Shown here piece after piece: positions 36,076 to 45,275 of a stretch of DNA of 64,000 nucleotides (positions within the stretch are counted from its first letter, which is position 1; each line of letters opens with the position of its first letter). The notes beneath the pieces are model-generated. The model saw nothing but the letters and a program-made list of their open reading frames with translations, did not search any database and was not told where the DNA came from. The DNA lies in contig NZ_JACRTC010000005.1 of the NCBI RefSeq assembly GCF_014385095.1, positions 158,075 to 222,074 on the forward strand, written 5' to 3'. Made by a program: the position numbers and the translations under genes. The stretch comes from Zongyangia hominis (GTDB lineage Bacteria > Bacillota > Clostridia > Oscillospirales > Ruminococcaceae).

Positions 36076-37056
36076 TTATAGTAATTCTATATAATAGTCG
36101 TGCTCCTGTCTTTCTTTAAAAGCGAGAACGTCCGAAAGCGGCGGGATGCCGCCGTAGGCACTGTGGGCCTGGACGCAGAAGCTAGCCACGGCGTTGGCGA
36201 GCACCGCGCAGCCTTTGAGATCGTAACCCAGTTCCAGACCGGTGAGGAAACCCGCGCAGAAAGAGTCCCCCGCGCCGGTGGTGTCCACCGCCTTGACACC
36301 GGAATAAGCGGGGGCGATGAACATGCTCCCCAAAGCGTCCCGGACAAAAGCGCCTTTCTTTCCCATCTTAATGACCACGTTTGCCACCCCCAGGGACTGG
36401 AAAAAACGGGCCATCGCTTCGGGGTCACGCTCCCCGCCGGCAAGTTCCACCGCCTCGTCAAAGCTGGGCATAAAGAAGTCCACAAAGGGCAAAGCGGCTT
36501 GGATGGAGGGCAACCACCTTCCGGTGGTGTCCCAGCCGGTGTCCATGGCGGTGATCTGCCCGCGCTCCCTCGCCCGCCGCAGAAAAGCGGCACAGGGGAA
36601 GCCGTCGAATCTTTCCAGCTGCAAGGCACCGCCCACAAAGACAATATCGCTTTCGTCGGCGATTTCTAGGTCGATGTCCCTGCTTTCAAAGTAAGTGGAG
36701 GAGAAAGGGGTGTAAAAAAAGGTGCGCTCACCGCTCACCGGGTCCACCATGACGATGGAAACGCCGGTTTCCACCTCCGTATCCAGATGGATACCGCGGA
36801 CGTCTACCCCCACATCCATCAGTTCTTTGAGGACGGAGCGCCCCATTTGGTCTTCCCCCAGCTTGCAAAAGAGGATCGAGCCCACCCCCAGCCGCGCCAG
36901 ATCCAGGGCCGTATTCCCCGCGCAGCCGCCGATGGTGAAACGCATTGAATCCAGGGTGATACCCTTGCCCATGGGCGGAAAGGCGGGCACGGGGCTGCAA
37001 ATAATATCGGCGTCGATACCGCCGATACAACAGATTTTTTTGAGCTTTTCCTCCAT
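36076..37056 (-). CDS. PfkB-family carbohydrate kinase (copy 1, promoter-proximal)
   Basis: From ATG 37056 (CAGGAGG at 8 nt) the product is 326 residues and starts MEEKLKKICCIGGIDADIIC. GGCAGNTALDLARLG and DTTGAGDSFCAGFLTG are present. It is the most divergent of the four. An in-frame upstream ATG at 37074 lacks a good ribosome site. A strong promoter at 37142-37170 drives it. Confidence 0.85.
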   Translation of the reverse strand: MEEKLKKICCIGGIDADIICSPVPAFPPMGKGITLDSMRFTIGGCAGNTALDLARLGVGSILFCKLGEDQMGRSVLKELMDVGVDVRGIHLDTEVETGVSIVMVDPVSGERTFFYTPFSSTYFESRDIDLEIADESDIVFVGGALQLERFDGFPCAAFLRRARERGQITAMDTGWDTTGRWLPSIQAALPFVDFFMPSFDEAVELAGGERDPEAMARFFQSLGVANVVIKMGKKGAFVRDALGSMFIAPAYSGVKAVDTTGAGDSFCAGFLTGLELGYDLKGCAVLANAVASFCVQAHSAYGGIPPLSDVLAFKERQEHDYYIELL

Positions 37057-37141
37057 GCCTGCCGCCTCCTGTCTCATGCGGAAATAAGAGGGGGAACAAG
37101 TGCCGCAGCCGGACCATACACCCCCGCAATTTTTCATCTAA

Positions 37142-37170
37142 ATTATAGAGGAAAAAAGTGCGTATATCAA
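37142..37170 (-). promoter_or_regulatory. Promoter of the four-kinase cluster
   Basis: On the minus strand TTGATA is followed 17 bp later by TATAAT, 86 bp upstream of the first kinase start codon. Confidence 0.75.
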
Positions 37171-37259
37171 TAATTAATAAAAAGCGGCAAAGATTTTTAG
37201 CGTATATGATGAAAAAAGCCCAAAAAATCTAGTACATATCACGAAGAGTAAAAATACCT

Positions 37260-37288
37260 TTGACGTCCCGTGCTTACCGCGATAAGAT
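37260..37288 (+). promoter_or_regulatory. Promoter of the nitroreductase
   Basis: TTGACG is followed 17 bp later by TAAGAT, 53 bp before the start codon. The 90 bp between this and the divergent kinase promoter is AT-rich and may hold operators for both. Confidence 0.6.
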
Positions 37289-37340
37289 AGACTTACAAGG
37301 AAAACAAAGACGCCCGAAATGTAAGAAAGGGGAGAGTATA

Positions 37341-37838
37341 ATGCTCGATGTCATTCGTAACCGCAGAAGTATCCGCCAATATCAGAATAAGCCCGTTCCC
37401 GACGATCTGGTCAAGGAGCTGCTGACCGCCGGGTTCTATGCACCTACAGGGAGGAGGGCCAAACCCTGGCACTTCATCGTGGTAAATGAGCCGCAGAAGC
37501 TGCAAACCATGATGAAGATCCACCCCTATATGGGCATGCTCAAAACCGCGCCCATGGCCATCATCGTCTGCGGGGATACCAGCCTTTCCCCCGACCTGTG
37601 GACGGCCGACTGCGCGGCTGCCACCCAGAATATCCTGCTGCAGGCCTACGACCTGGGGCTGGGTACCTGCTGGTGCGGCATCGAGCCCAACGAGCAGAGG
37701 ATGGACGAGTTTGGAAAGCTTTTCGATCTACCGGAGCACGTCAAGGTATACAGCGCCATTGCGGTGGGCTTCCCCGACGAGGAAAAGCCGGCGCCCGAGC
37801 GTTACGACGAAAGCGCCGTCCATCGCAATCAGTGGTAG
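37341..37838 (+). CDS. Nitroreductase-family protein
   Basis: This 165-residue flavoprotein starts MLDVIRNRRSIRQYQNKPV, followed by APTGRRAKPWHFIVV and LGLGTCWCGIEPNE. This is the FMN-binding fold of small nitroreductases, probably a dimer using NAD(P)H. ATG 37341 follows AAAGGGGAG. The natural substrate is unknown. Confidence 0.88.
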   Translation: MLDVIRNRRSIRQYQNKPVPDDLVKELLTAGFYAPTGRRAKPWHFIVVNEPQKLQTMMKIHPYMGMLKTAPMAIIVCGDTSLSPDLWTADCAAATQNILLQAYDLGLGTCWCGIEPNEQRMDEFGKLFDLPEHVKVYSAIAVGFPDEEKPAPERYDESAVHRNQW

Positions 37839-37944
37839 GCGGGCAGTGCCCGCTCCCATGTCGCGCTATGGCACCATTTTGACCGAGGCCGCCTCCGCCG
37901 CGCCAAGGCGATAAAAAGGTAAGCCGGCCGCAAAACCAGATTTA

Positions 37945-37975
37945 AAGAACAGCCGCCTTTATGGCGGCTGTTCTT
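37945..37975 (+). terminator. Terminator-like hairpin downstream of the nitroreductase
   Basis: AAGAACAGCCGCC pairs with GGCGGCTGTTCTT around a short loop. The T-tract is weak. About 107 bp separate it from the stop; I see nothing else in that stretch. Confidence 0.65.
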
Positions 37976-38129
37976 GCGTTGAGAGGCGGAGGATAGCACA
38001 GCTTACGTTCACACAATGGAAAAGCTTTTGCCTGAATTTTCTGGTGGCGCAAATTGGCAGGTTGTGGTAAAATAGAAACATGAAACTGTCTTCGTGTCTT
38101 TTCGACAAAGGGGAGGAAGGGGGAGCGCC

Positions 38130-39470
38130 ATGAAGAGAAAAGCCATCTTGGGATTCTTTCTGTGCGCGGTCATGTTGCTGTTGACTTCCTGCGACAAAAT
38201 TCAGCCCGATGTGGAGTCCCTCCTCAGCCCGCCCAAGCTCACCCAGGAACAACGGGAAATTTATGACGCTCTGGTTTCCAGCGCGGCCAGCTCCTCCATC
38301 AAGCTCAAATATCCCAAGGCGGGCGAGTATCGTTCCGCCTTTGTTATGTACGACATCGACGGGGACGGGGAGGAGGAGGCCATCGCCTTCTATGACCCAC
38401 AGCAAGAGGATCCCAGCGTGCGCATCAGCATTCTGGACCGGCAAAATGGGGAGTGGGCCTCCATCTATGACAAGGCAAACAGTAGCGGCGGCGTAGATGT
38501 GGACCGGGTCATGTTTGAAAATATCTCCAGCACCGAGCACAAGGACATGATTATCGGCTGGAATTTAATGAACCGCTCCGAAAAGGGCGTGGGTATCTAT
38601 GCTTACGAGGAACAGAAGCTGGTTTCCCTCTACCCTGACGAGAACGAGCATGAAGAGATGGATACCTACTCCGAGATGGTGGTGGCGGATTTAAACGGCG
38701 ACCTCAGACAGGAAATCATTTTGCTCAAAAATTCCAGCTCCACTCTGCGCAGCAGCGTGCGGCTGGTGGGATATCGCCAGGGAAAGGTGCTCACCCTCAT
38801 TGACCAGCAGCTGCGCGACGGCATCATGGGTTACTCCAAGGTGCAGCAGGCGGCGGTGGAACACGGGGTGGAGCTCTATGCCGACGTCTACCTGGGGGAA
38901 AGCATGATGGGGACCGAGATCCTCCGGGTAACAAATAGCGAAATCACCTATCTCACCGAGAAGACGGAGGTCTTCGCCCAGACACAGCGGGCCTCCAACC
39001 TGCCCAGCCGGGATGTGGATAACGACGGGCGCATCGAGGTGCCCGTCAACACCCCCCTCCCCGGGTACAGCAGCGAGGTGGAGGATCAGGCGCTGTATCT
39101 GACGAGCTACAACCGTTGGGAGGATGGTAAGCCCGTGGCCGTGCTTTCGGCGGTGGTCAACCACGAAAACGGCTACATGTTCACCATGCCGCCTGAGTGG
39201 ATCGGCAAAGTCACGGTGGTAACCACATTTGTCCCCAATGAATGGAAGTTCATTCGATTTAACGAGACGCTGGAAAACGACAGTGACGCGCTGCTCTATA
39301 TCAATGTGTATGCGGAGGACGAATATAAGGACAAAAACACCATCAGCCAGCGCACCTTAATTGACACCAAGGGGATTTTTGAATACTACCTGTATGTTCC
39401 GGAGAGCGCCGATCCCCAGCTCGCCATTCCCCTGGAACAGGCCAGGGAGCTGTTTGCGCTCTTAGTGTAG
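38130..39470 (+). CDS. Lipoprotein with FG-GAP-like calcium motif
   Basis: This 446-residue secreted lipoprotein has the signal peptide MKRKAILGFFLCAVMLLLTS and a lipobox Cys at residue 21 (LLTSC). Near residue 75, YDIDGDGEEEAIAFY resembles FG-GAP/VCBS calcium loops, and DLNGDLRQEIILL repeats the idea near 190. I recognise no enzyme domain. It precedes a response regulator by 39 bp and may be an envelope sensor or partner of that system (inference). ATG 38130 follows GGGGAGG. Confidence 0.75.
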   Translation: MKRKAILGFFLCAVMLLLTSCDKIQPDVESLLSPPKLTQEQREIYDALVSSAASSSIKLKYPKAGEYRSAFVMYDIDGDGEEEAIAFYDPQQEDPSVRISILDRQNGEWASIYDKANSSGGVDVDRVMFENISSTEHKDMIIGWNLMNRSEKGVGIYAYEEQKLVSLYPDENEHEEMDTYSEMVVADLNGDLRQEIILLKNSSSTLRSSVRLVGYRQGKVLTLIDQQLRDGIMGYSKVQQAAVEHGVELYADVYLGESMMGTEILRVTNSEITYLTEKTEVFAQTQRASNLPSRDVDNDGRIEVPVNTPLPGYSSEVEDQALYLTSYNRWEDGKPVAVLSAVVNHENGYMFTMPPEWIGKVTVVTTFVPNEWKFIRFNETLENDSDALLYINVYAEDEYKDKNTISQRTLIDTKGIFEYYLYVPESADPQLAIPLEQARELFALLV

Positions 39471-39509
39471 CGCGGCGGGAATAAGATGTATGCTAAGGAG
39501 GCAGAAGCA

Positions 39510-40202
39510 ATGAAACGTATTTTAGTAGTAGAGGATGAGGACGCCATCCGTGATTTTGTCGTCATCAATCTCCGGCGCTCCGGCTATGATGTCACCGATG
39601 TCTCCAACGGGGAGGATGCCCTCCGGGTGTTTGACGAAAACGACGGCAAGTTCGACGTGGCCCTTCTCGATATTATGATGCCGGGCATTGACGGCTTCAC
39701 CGTCTGCAAGGAAATCCGTAAGCGCTCAAGCACCATCGGCATCATCATGCTTTCGGCCAAGACCCAGGAGATGGACAAGGTCAACGGCCTGATGCTGGGA
39801 GCCGACGACTATGTGACCAAGCCGTTTAGCCCCTCCGAGCTGGTGGCCCGGGTGGACGCCATCCACCGCCGGGTGACCATGGCCAACAAAACCGACGAGG
39901 ATTCCCTCATCGTATCGGGGGACTTTGAACTCAACCTCAAGAGCCGCACCCTCAAGAAAAACAAAGAGAATGTGGATTTGACCCAGGTGGAGTTTCAGAT
40001 CATGGAGCTGTTCATGCGCAACCCCGACGTGGCGCTGGACCGCAGTGAAATCCTCTCCAAGGTTTGGGGGGAAAACTACTATGGCGACATAAAGATCGTG
40101 GACGTCAACATCCGCCGTCTGCGGATGAAAATTGAAGACGAGCCGTCGAGCCCCAAGCACCTGGTGACAGTGTGGGGGTTCGGCTACAAGTGGCAGGAGT
40201 AG
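39510..40202 (+). CDS. OmpR-family response regulator (PhoP-like)
   Basis: From ATG 39510 (AAGGAGG upstream) the product is 230 residues. The receiver has VVEDEDAIRDF, phosphoacceptor ALLDIMMPGIDGF and DDYVTKPFSP; the winged helix has YGDIKIVDVNIRRLRMKIED and TVWGFGYKWQE. It pairs with the kinase at 40491, although an unusual 288-bp spacer divides them. Confidence 0.92.
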   Translation: MKRILVVEDEDAIRDFVVINLRRSGYDVTDVSNGEDALRVFDENDGKFDVALLDIMMPGIDGFTVCKEIRKRSSTIGIIMLSAKTQEMDKVNGLMLGADDYVTKPFSPSELVARVDAIHRRVTMANKTDEDSLIVSGDFELNLKSRTLKKNKENVDLTQVEFQIMELFMRNPDVALDRSEILSKVWGENYYGDIKIVDVNIRRLRMKIEDEPSSPKHLVTVWGFGYKWQE

Positions 40203-40490
40203 TTTGGCGTTTGGCCCGGGATAAAGACGCGAAGCTTCCCCTAGGGCGCGCAGTCATCCCGGGTCCCGGGGCGGCCCGGGTCGCAGGCTGGGAATGGTTG
40301 TAAAGCCAAAGCGGGGCCCCAGCGATAGGCAAATTCCAGAGTGGAGCAGTCTCATAGGTGGGGCCGCTGGGACAAACGCGGACCCGCAGGTTTGGGGATA
40401 ACGCCTTTCAAAAGCGGGAGAGACCGCTTTTGCGGGCAATGATGATGCGGGCCGCTGGAAGACAAATGAGGACGGGAGGGAGCAGGCAAG
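40203..40490 (+). other. Structured spacer between response regulator and kinase
   Basis: No gene is seen. Three hairpins can be drawn: CCCGGGAT (about 40215) with ATCCCGGG (about 40256), CCCAGCG with CGCTGGG (about 40318-40373), and AAAAGCGG/CCGCTTTT at 40410-40431. None has a T-tract. Confidence 0.5.
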
Positions 40491-41951
40491 ATGGCAGTCA
40501 AAAAGATCACCAAGCGCTGGCTGTTTAACAGCATGGCGGTCATCCTCGTCATCCTTCTGGCCATCGAGATCGTCTTTGCCGTGGGCATCAAAGGCTACTA
40601 TTATAACGGCGTGGAGCAGATTCTCCGCACCCGGGCGGCCGCCATGGGCAACCTGCTCCAAACCTATGCCCAGGACAGTGCCACCGATTTTGCCACCGAG
40701 GTGCGCAGCTATGTGGAAAATTACGCGGACAAAGAGCGCATCGAGCTGATGGCCATCAACGCCGCCGGCGACATCGCGCTGACTTCCTCCGGCTTTGAGC
40801 CCAATAACCTCTACTATATGCCCGACTATGAGCAGGCCTTGGGTTCCTCCAACGCCATCGGACAGTTCCAGGGCACGGTGGAGGGGGAAAACGTCATGGC
40901 GGTCACCGTCATGAGCCCGGTGAGCAACCAGGAATTCACCGCCATGCGCTTTGTGGTCTCTTTGGAACAGGTGGACCAGCAGATCGTCATGCTCATCTGT
41001 TTAGTGACGGCCATCGCCGCCGCTATCATCTTCTTTGTGGTGCTTTCCAGCTCCTACTTTATCAACTCCATCGTCATCCCGGTGGGCGAGGTGGGCCAGG
41101 CGGCACGGAAAATCGCCCACGGAGATTTCGCCTACCGGCTCCATAAGAAAAACGACGACGAGATCGGGGAGCTGGTGGACGTCATCAACTACATGGCCGG
41201 GGAGCTTTCCGCCGCCGAAACCATGAAGAACGACTTTATCTCCTCGGTGTCCCACGAGCTGCGCACACCCTTGACGGCCATCAAGGGCTGGGGCGAGACG
41301 CTGCTGGCCGAAAGTAAGGACGAAAATGTGGACCCGCAGACCATTCAAAAGGGGATGGGGGTTATCCTCAAGGAGACCGACCGCCTCTCGGGGATGGTGG
41401 AGGAGCTATTGGACTTCTCCCGCATGCAGTCGGGCCGCCTGAAGCTCAATATGAACCGGCTGGACCTGGTGGCGGAGCTTTCTGACGCGGTGCTCATGTT
41501 TACCGAGCGGGCCAAACGGGAGGGCGTGGAGCTCAGTTACGAGGAACCGGAGGAATTTTGGGTCATTTATGGGGACAAAAACCGCCTTCGTCAAGTTTTT
41601 GTAAACATTGTGGACAATGCGTTGAAATATTCGGACAACGGTGATAAGATTACAATTGCTGCGACGGAATTCGAGCAATACGTCCATATCTCGGTGCAGG
41701 ACACCGGGTGTGGCATCAGCGCTGAAGACCTGCCGAAAATCAAGCAGAAATTTTATAAGGGCAATTCCACCCGCCGCGGCTCGGGGATCGGGCTGGCGGT
41801 GGCCGATGAGATTGTCTCCATGCACGGCGGATCCCTGGGCATCACCAGCCGGGAGGGGGAGGGCACCTGCGTGACCATCAGCCTGCCGCTGATGACCAAG
41901 AAGGTACAGGCCGCCATCGACAAGATGGGGGAGGAAAACGCCAAGAGCTAG
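40491..41951 (+). CDS. Sensor histidine kinase with HAMP domain (PhoR-like)
   Basis: This 486-residue kinase has TM1 (about 11-33), an extracytoplasmic domain (34-163), TM2 (about 164-190) and HAMP (about 190-240). HisKA is FISSVSHELRTPLTAIKGWG, and the ATPase has NIVDNALKYSDNG, VQDTGCGI and GSGIGLAVADEIV. ATG 40491 follows GGGAGGGAG. It is the partner of the regulator at 39510. Confidence 0.92.
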   Translation: MAVKKITKRWLFNSMAVILVILLAIEIVFAVGIKGYYYNGVEQILRTRAAAMGNLLQTYAQDSATDFATEVRSYVENYADKERIELMAINAAGDIALTSSGFEPNNLYYMPDYEQALGSSNAIGQFQGTVEGENVMAVTVMSPVSNQEFTAMRFVVSLEQVDQQIVMLICLVTAIAAAIIFFVVLSSSYFINSIVIPVGEVGQAARKIAHGDFAYRLHKKNDDEIGELVDVINYMAGELSAAETMKNDFISSVSHELRTPLTAIKGWGETLLAESKDENVDPQTIQKGMGVILKETDRLSGMVEELLDFSRMQSGRLKLNMNRLDLVAELSDAVLMFTERAKREGVELSYEEPEEFWVIYGDKNRLRQVFVNIVDNALKYSDNGDKITIAATEFEQYVHISVQDTGCGISAEDLPKIKQKFYKGNSTRRGSGIGLAVADEIVSMHGGSLGITSREGEGTCVTISLPLMTKKVQAAIDKMGEENAKS

Positions 41952-42077
41952 GCTAGGGTATCCGGATGCGGGAAGCGGCGTTCCGTTGTCCTTATTTTGA
42001 TCATGATGGCCCTCAGAGGGCTTACAGATACAATTGTACCGCCTCGGGGATACCGGGGGCGAAAAGGAGCGTTACAT

Positions 42078-43010
42078 TTGCATAATAAAAAGAACTTCAA
42101 GACTTCCATCGGCGGACAGGCCCTCATCGAGGGCGTCATGATGAAGGGAGTCAGCCAAAGCTGCATGGCGGTGCGCACGCCAAGCGGGGAAATCGACGTG
42201 GAAACCTGGGATAATCCAAAGGCCAAATGGTATAAAAAAGTTCCTATTATACGGGGCGTTATCAATTTTGTGGTGATGCTTATCGAAGGCTATCGGACAC
42301 TGATGAAATCCGCGGAAAAAGCGGGTTTTGACGAAGCCGAAAGTGAGAGCAAATTCGACCAGTGGCTTTCCAAGGTCTTTGGGGAGAAGCTGATGGGGGT
42401 CATCTCGGTGGTGGCGCTCATCCTGGGCGTGGCGCTGGCGCTGCTGCTCTTTATGGTCATTCCCGCCTTCCTCACCAAATTCCTGCGCCCGATGATCGGC
42501 TCCCAGATCGCACTGTCGGCCATTGAGGGCGTCATTAAAATCGCCATTTTTGTGGGATATCTGGCCTTAGTCTCCCGGATGGAGGATATCCACCGGGTCT
42601 TTGAGTACCACGGCGCCGAGCACAAGACCATCTTCTGCTATGAGCACGGCAACGAGATGACGGTGGAGAACATCCTCAAGGAGAAGCGGTTTCACCCCCG
42701 CTGCGGCACCAGCTTCCTGCTCATTGTGCTGGTCCTCTCCATCCTGGTCTTTTCCGTGGTCACCTGGGACAGCTTAGTGCTGCGGGTGGTCCTCAAATTC
42801 GCGTTTTTGCCTCTCGTGGTGGGCGTCGCCTATGAGATCATCAAATTCGCCGGACGCCACGACAACCCCTTTACCCGGGCCATCTCCGCGCCGGGCATGT
42901 GGCTGCAGCGGCTCACCACCGCGGAACCCGACGCCTCCCAGGTGGAGGTGGCGCTGGCCTCCTTCCTGCCGGTCCTGCCCAAGGACGAAAGCGAAGACGA
43001 CCGCTGGTAA
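42078..43010 (+). CDS. DUF1385 membrane protein
   Basis: From TTG 42078, 9 nt after AAGGAG, the product is 310 residues and starts with the family signature FKTSIGGQALIEGVMMKG. Membrane helices lie near 110-135 and 205-250, and YHGAEHKTIFCYEHG is the conserved core. The biochemical role is unknown. In Clostridia this family commonly precedes prmC, as here; the gap is 29 bp. Confidence 0.88.
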   Translation: MHNKKNFKTSIGGQALIEGVMMKGVSQSCMAVRTPSGEIDVETWDNPKAKWYKKVPIIRGVINFVVMLIEGYRTLMKSAEKAGFDEAESESKFDQWLSKVFGEKLMGVISVVALILGVALALLLFMVIPAFLTKFLRPMIGSQIALSAIEGVIKIAIFVGYLALVSRMEDIHRVFEYHGAEHKTIFCYEHGNEMTVENILKEKRFHPRCGTSFLLIVLVLSILVFSVVTWDSLVLRVVLKFAFLPLVVGVAYEIIKFAGRHDNPFTRAISAPGMWLQRLTTAEPDASQVEVALASFLPVLPKDESEDDRW

Positions 43011-43039
43011 TTTTGCGGCGGGGAAAGGCTGATCTATCT

Positions 43040-43900
43040 TTGAAGAGAATCGCTTATCTTTCTCACTTACAAAAGCAACTGAAAAACGCGGGGGTGGATG
43101 CCCCGGCGTTTGCGGTTGCTTTGCTTTTTGAACGGGTCTTTTCCGTGCCCCGTGATCAGCTCCACGACCTCGATGCCCCGCTTGACGAAGGGGACCCCGC
43201 TGTCCGGGAGCGGATGGCCGTCATGGAGAAACTCGTGGAGCGTCGGGCCGGGGGCTATCCCCTCCAATACCTGCTGGGGGAGTGGGAGTTTTTCGGCCTT
43301 CCCTTTTATGTGGGGGAGGGGGTGCTCATCCCCCGGCCCGACACCGAGGTCGTGGTGGAGCGGGCGCTTTTCCTCCTGCGGGGGAAAAGCGCCCCCCGGG
43401 TGCTGGACCTGTGCAGCGGCAGCGGGTGTATCGCCGTGGCCATCGCCCAGGAGCGCCCGGACAGCCGGGTCACGGCGGTGGAACTCTCCGAGGCGGCCTT
43501 CGGCTATTTAAAAAGGAATGTGGAGCGCCATGGCGGTGCGGTGCGCCCGGTGTGGGGCGACGCCCTGGATACCGGCATCGTCGGGGGGGACTTTGCCCTC
43601 ATCGTCTCCAATCCCCCCTATATCCGACCCGAGGCCATGGATTCCCTCCAGCGGGAGGTGGGCTATGAGCCCCGGATGGCGCTGGAAGCCCCGGAGCGGG
43701 GCCTCTACTTCTACCGGGAGATCGCGGCCCGGTGGCGGGAGCGGCTCACGCCGGGCGGGATCCTCCTCTTCGAGGTGGGTTTCGACGAGGCAAAAGAAGT
43801 CGCCGGCATCCTCCGGGCGGCGGGCTTTACCGGGGTGCGCTCAGCCAAGGACTACGGCGGCAACGACCGGGCCGTCTGGGGGCATTGGGGAGAGAAATAG
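43040..43900 (+). CDS. prmC: Release factor glutamine methyltransferase PrmC
   Basis: From TTG 43040 the product is 286 residues. It methylates the Gln of the GGQ motif in release factors using SAM. Motif I is VLDLCSGSGCIAVAIAQ and the catalytic NPPY lies in IVSNPPYIRPEAM; PLQYLLGEWEFFGLPF and LIPRPDTEVVVE are hallmarks. The usual neighbour prfA is absent; recA follows. Confidence 0.9.
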   Translation: MKRIAYLSHLQKQLKNAGVDAPAFAVALLFERVFSVPRDQLHDLDAPLDEGDPAVRERMAVMEKLVERRAGGYPLQYLLGEWEFFGLPFYVGEGVLIPRPDTEVVVERALFLLRGKSAPRVLDLCSGSGCIAVAIAQERPDSRVTAVELSEAAFGYLKRNVERHGGAVRPVWGDALDTGIVGGDFALIVSNPPYIRPEAMDSLQREVGYEPRMALEAPERGLYFYREIAARWRERLTPGGILLFEVGFDEAKEVAGILRAAGFTGVRSAKDYGGNDRAVWGHWGEK

Positions 43901-44002
43901 GACGCAACCACCGCCCGCCGCCTGCGCGCATCCGGCCCATAGAGTGTGTGGAGACCCCAGAATCTGCCGGGCAAAAAGATGGCGGGAATGGGTCAAATTC
44001 GG

Positions 44003-44031
44003 TTGCGCTCCTACCCAAAACAAGGTATAAT
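44003..44031 (+). promoter_or_regulatory. recA promoter
   Basis: TTGCGC is followed 17 bp later by TATAAT. The LexA-type box lies 12 bp further downstream, in the initially transcribed region. Confidence 0.7.
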
Positions 44032-44042
44032 AGGACAATACG

Positions 44043-44056
44043 GGAACATATGCTCG
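44043..44056. promoter_or_regulatory. LexA (SOS) box of recA
   Basis: GGAACATATGCTCG matches the Gram-positive LexA consensus CGAACATATGTTCG at 12 of 14 positions. It lies between the recA promoter and the start codon at 44095, where LexA would block transcription. Confidence 0.8.
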
Positions 44057-44094
44057 CTTAAGGCGGGTTGGACAGATAAACTGGGAGGTAAACT

Positions 44095-45237
44095 ATGGCA
44101 CTGGATAAACAAAAAGCGCTGGACACCGCGCTGGGCCAGATCGAAAAGCAGTTTGGCAAGGGCGCGGTCATGCGCCTGGGACAGAATAGCCACCTCAACG
44201 TGGAGGCCATCTCCACCGGCTCCATCGCGCTGGACGTGGCGCTGGGCATCGGCGGCGTTCCGCGGGGCAGAATCGTGGAGATTTATGGGCCGGAGAGCTC
44301 CGGTAAAACCACGGTGGCCCTGCACGTGGTGGCCCAGGCGCAGAAAGAGGGCGGCATCGCCGCTTTCATCGACGTCGAGCACGCCCTGGACCCGGTGTAC
44401 GCCGCGGCGCTGGGGGTGGACATCGACGCCCTCCTGGTCTCCCAGCCGGACACCGGCGAACAGGCGCTGGAGATCACCGAAGCGCTGGTGCGCTCGGGCG
44501 CCATCGACGTCATTGTCCTCGACTCGGTGGCCGCCATGGTCCCCCGGGCGGAGATCGACGGCGAGATGGGCGACGCCCATGTGGGACTTCAGGCGAGACT
44601 GATGTCCCAGGCCCTGCGCAAATTGACCGGCGTTATCTCCAAGTCCAACTGCGTCGCCATCTTTATTAACCAATTGCGTGAAAAGGTGGGCATTGTCTAC
44701 GGCAACCCGGAGGTCACCCCCGGCGGCCGGGCGCTCAAGTTCTACTCCTCCGTGCGCCTGGAAGTGCGCCGCATTGAGCAGCTCAAGTCCGGTTCCGAGG
44801 TCATCGGCAACCGCACCCGCTGCAAGGTGGTCAAGAACAAGGTGGCCCCTCCCTTCAAAGAGGCGGAATTTGACATCATGTACGGCCAGGGCATCTCCCG
44901 GGAAGGGGAGCTGCTGGATTTGGCCGTGCGGCTGGACGTCATCAACAAAAGCGGCGCGTGGTTTAGCTATAACGGCGAGCGTCTGGGCCAGGGCCGGGAC
45001 AATGTGAAAACCTATATTAGGGAGAACCCCGCTTTTGCCGCCGAGCTCGACAAGGAAATCCGCGCCAACGCCGACAAGCTGGGCGCGCCGGTGCGCAAGG
45101 GCAAAAAGTCCGACGCTAAGGTGGAGCCGGCCGTGGCCGCTCCCGCGACACCGGAACCCGCCCCCGCCGCTGCTCCGGCTCCGGCCGCCGCCAAGCGGAA
45201 GACGCCGGACATCGACATCGAGGTGGACGACGAATAG
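44095..45237 (+). CDS. recA: Recombinase RecA
   Basis: This 380-residue protein has Walker [34 protein letters not shown], and loop L2 with INQLREKVG and [17 protein letters not shown]. It forms filaments on single-stranded DNA, drives strand exchange and triggers LexA cleavage. The C-terminus carries an Ala/Pro-rich linker (about 345-370) and an acidic end [12 protein letters not shown] 44095 follows GGGAGG. recX follows 38 bp later. Confidence 0.97.
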   Translation: MALDKQKALDTALGQIEKQFGKGAVMRLGQNSHLNVEAISTGSIALDVALGIGGVPRGRIVEIYGPESSGKTTVALHVVAQAQKEGGIAAFIDVEHALDPVYAAALGVDIDALLVSQPDTGEQALEITEALVRSGAIDVIVLDSVAAMVPRAEIDGEMGDAHVGLQARLMSQALRKLTGVISKSNCVAIFINQLREKVGIVYGNPEVTPGGRALKFYSSVRLEVRRIEQLKSGSEVIGNRTRCKVVKNKVAPPFKEAEFDIMYGQGISREGELLDLAVRLDVINKSGAWFSYNGERLGQGRDNVKTYIRENPAFAAELDKEIRANADKLGAPVRKGKKSDAKVEPAVAAPATPEPAPAAAPAPAAAKRKTPDIDIEVDDE

Positions 45238-45275
45238 AAAAGACGGGCGCGTCATAGAAATGGAAGCAGAACCCT

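Noticed and set aside
44011..45255. Minus-strand frame of 414 codons across recA
   Set aside because: It is the antisense shadow of recA and shows no family motif.
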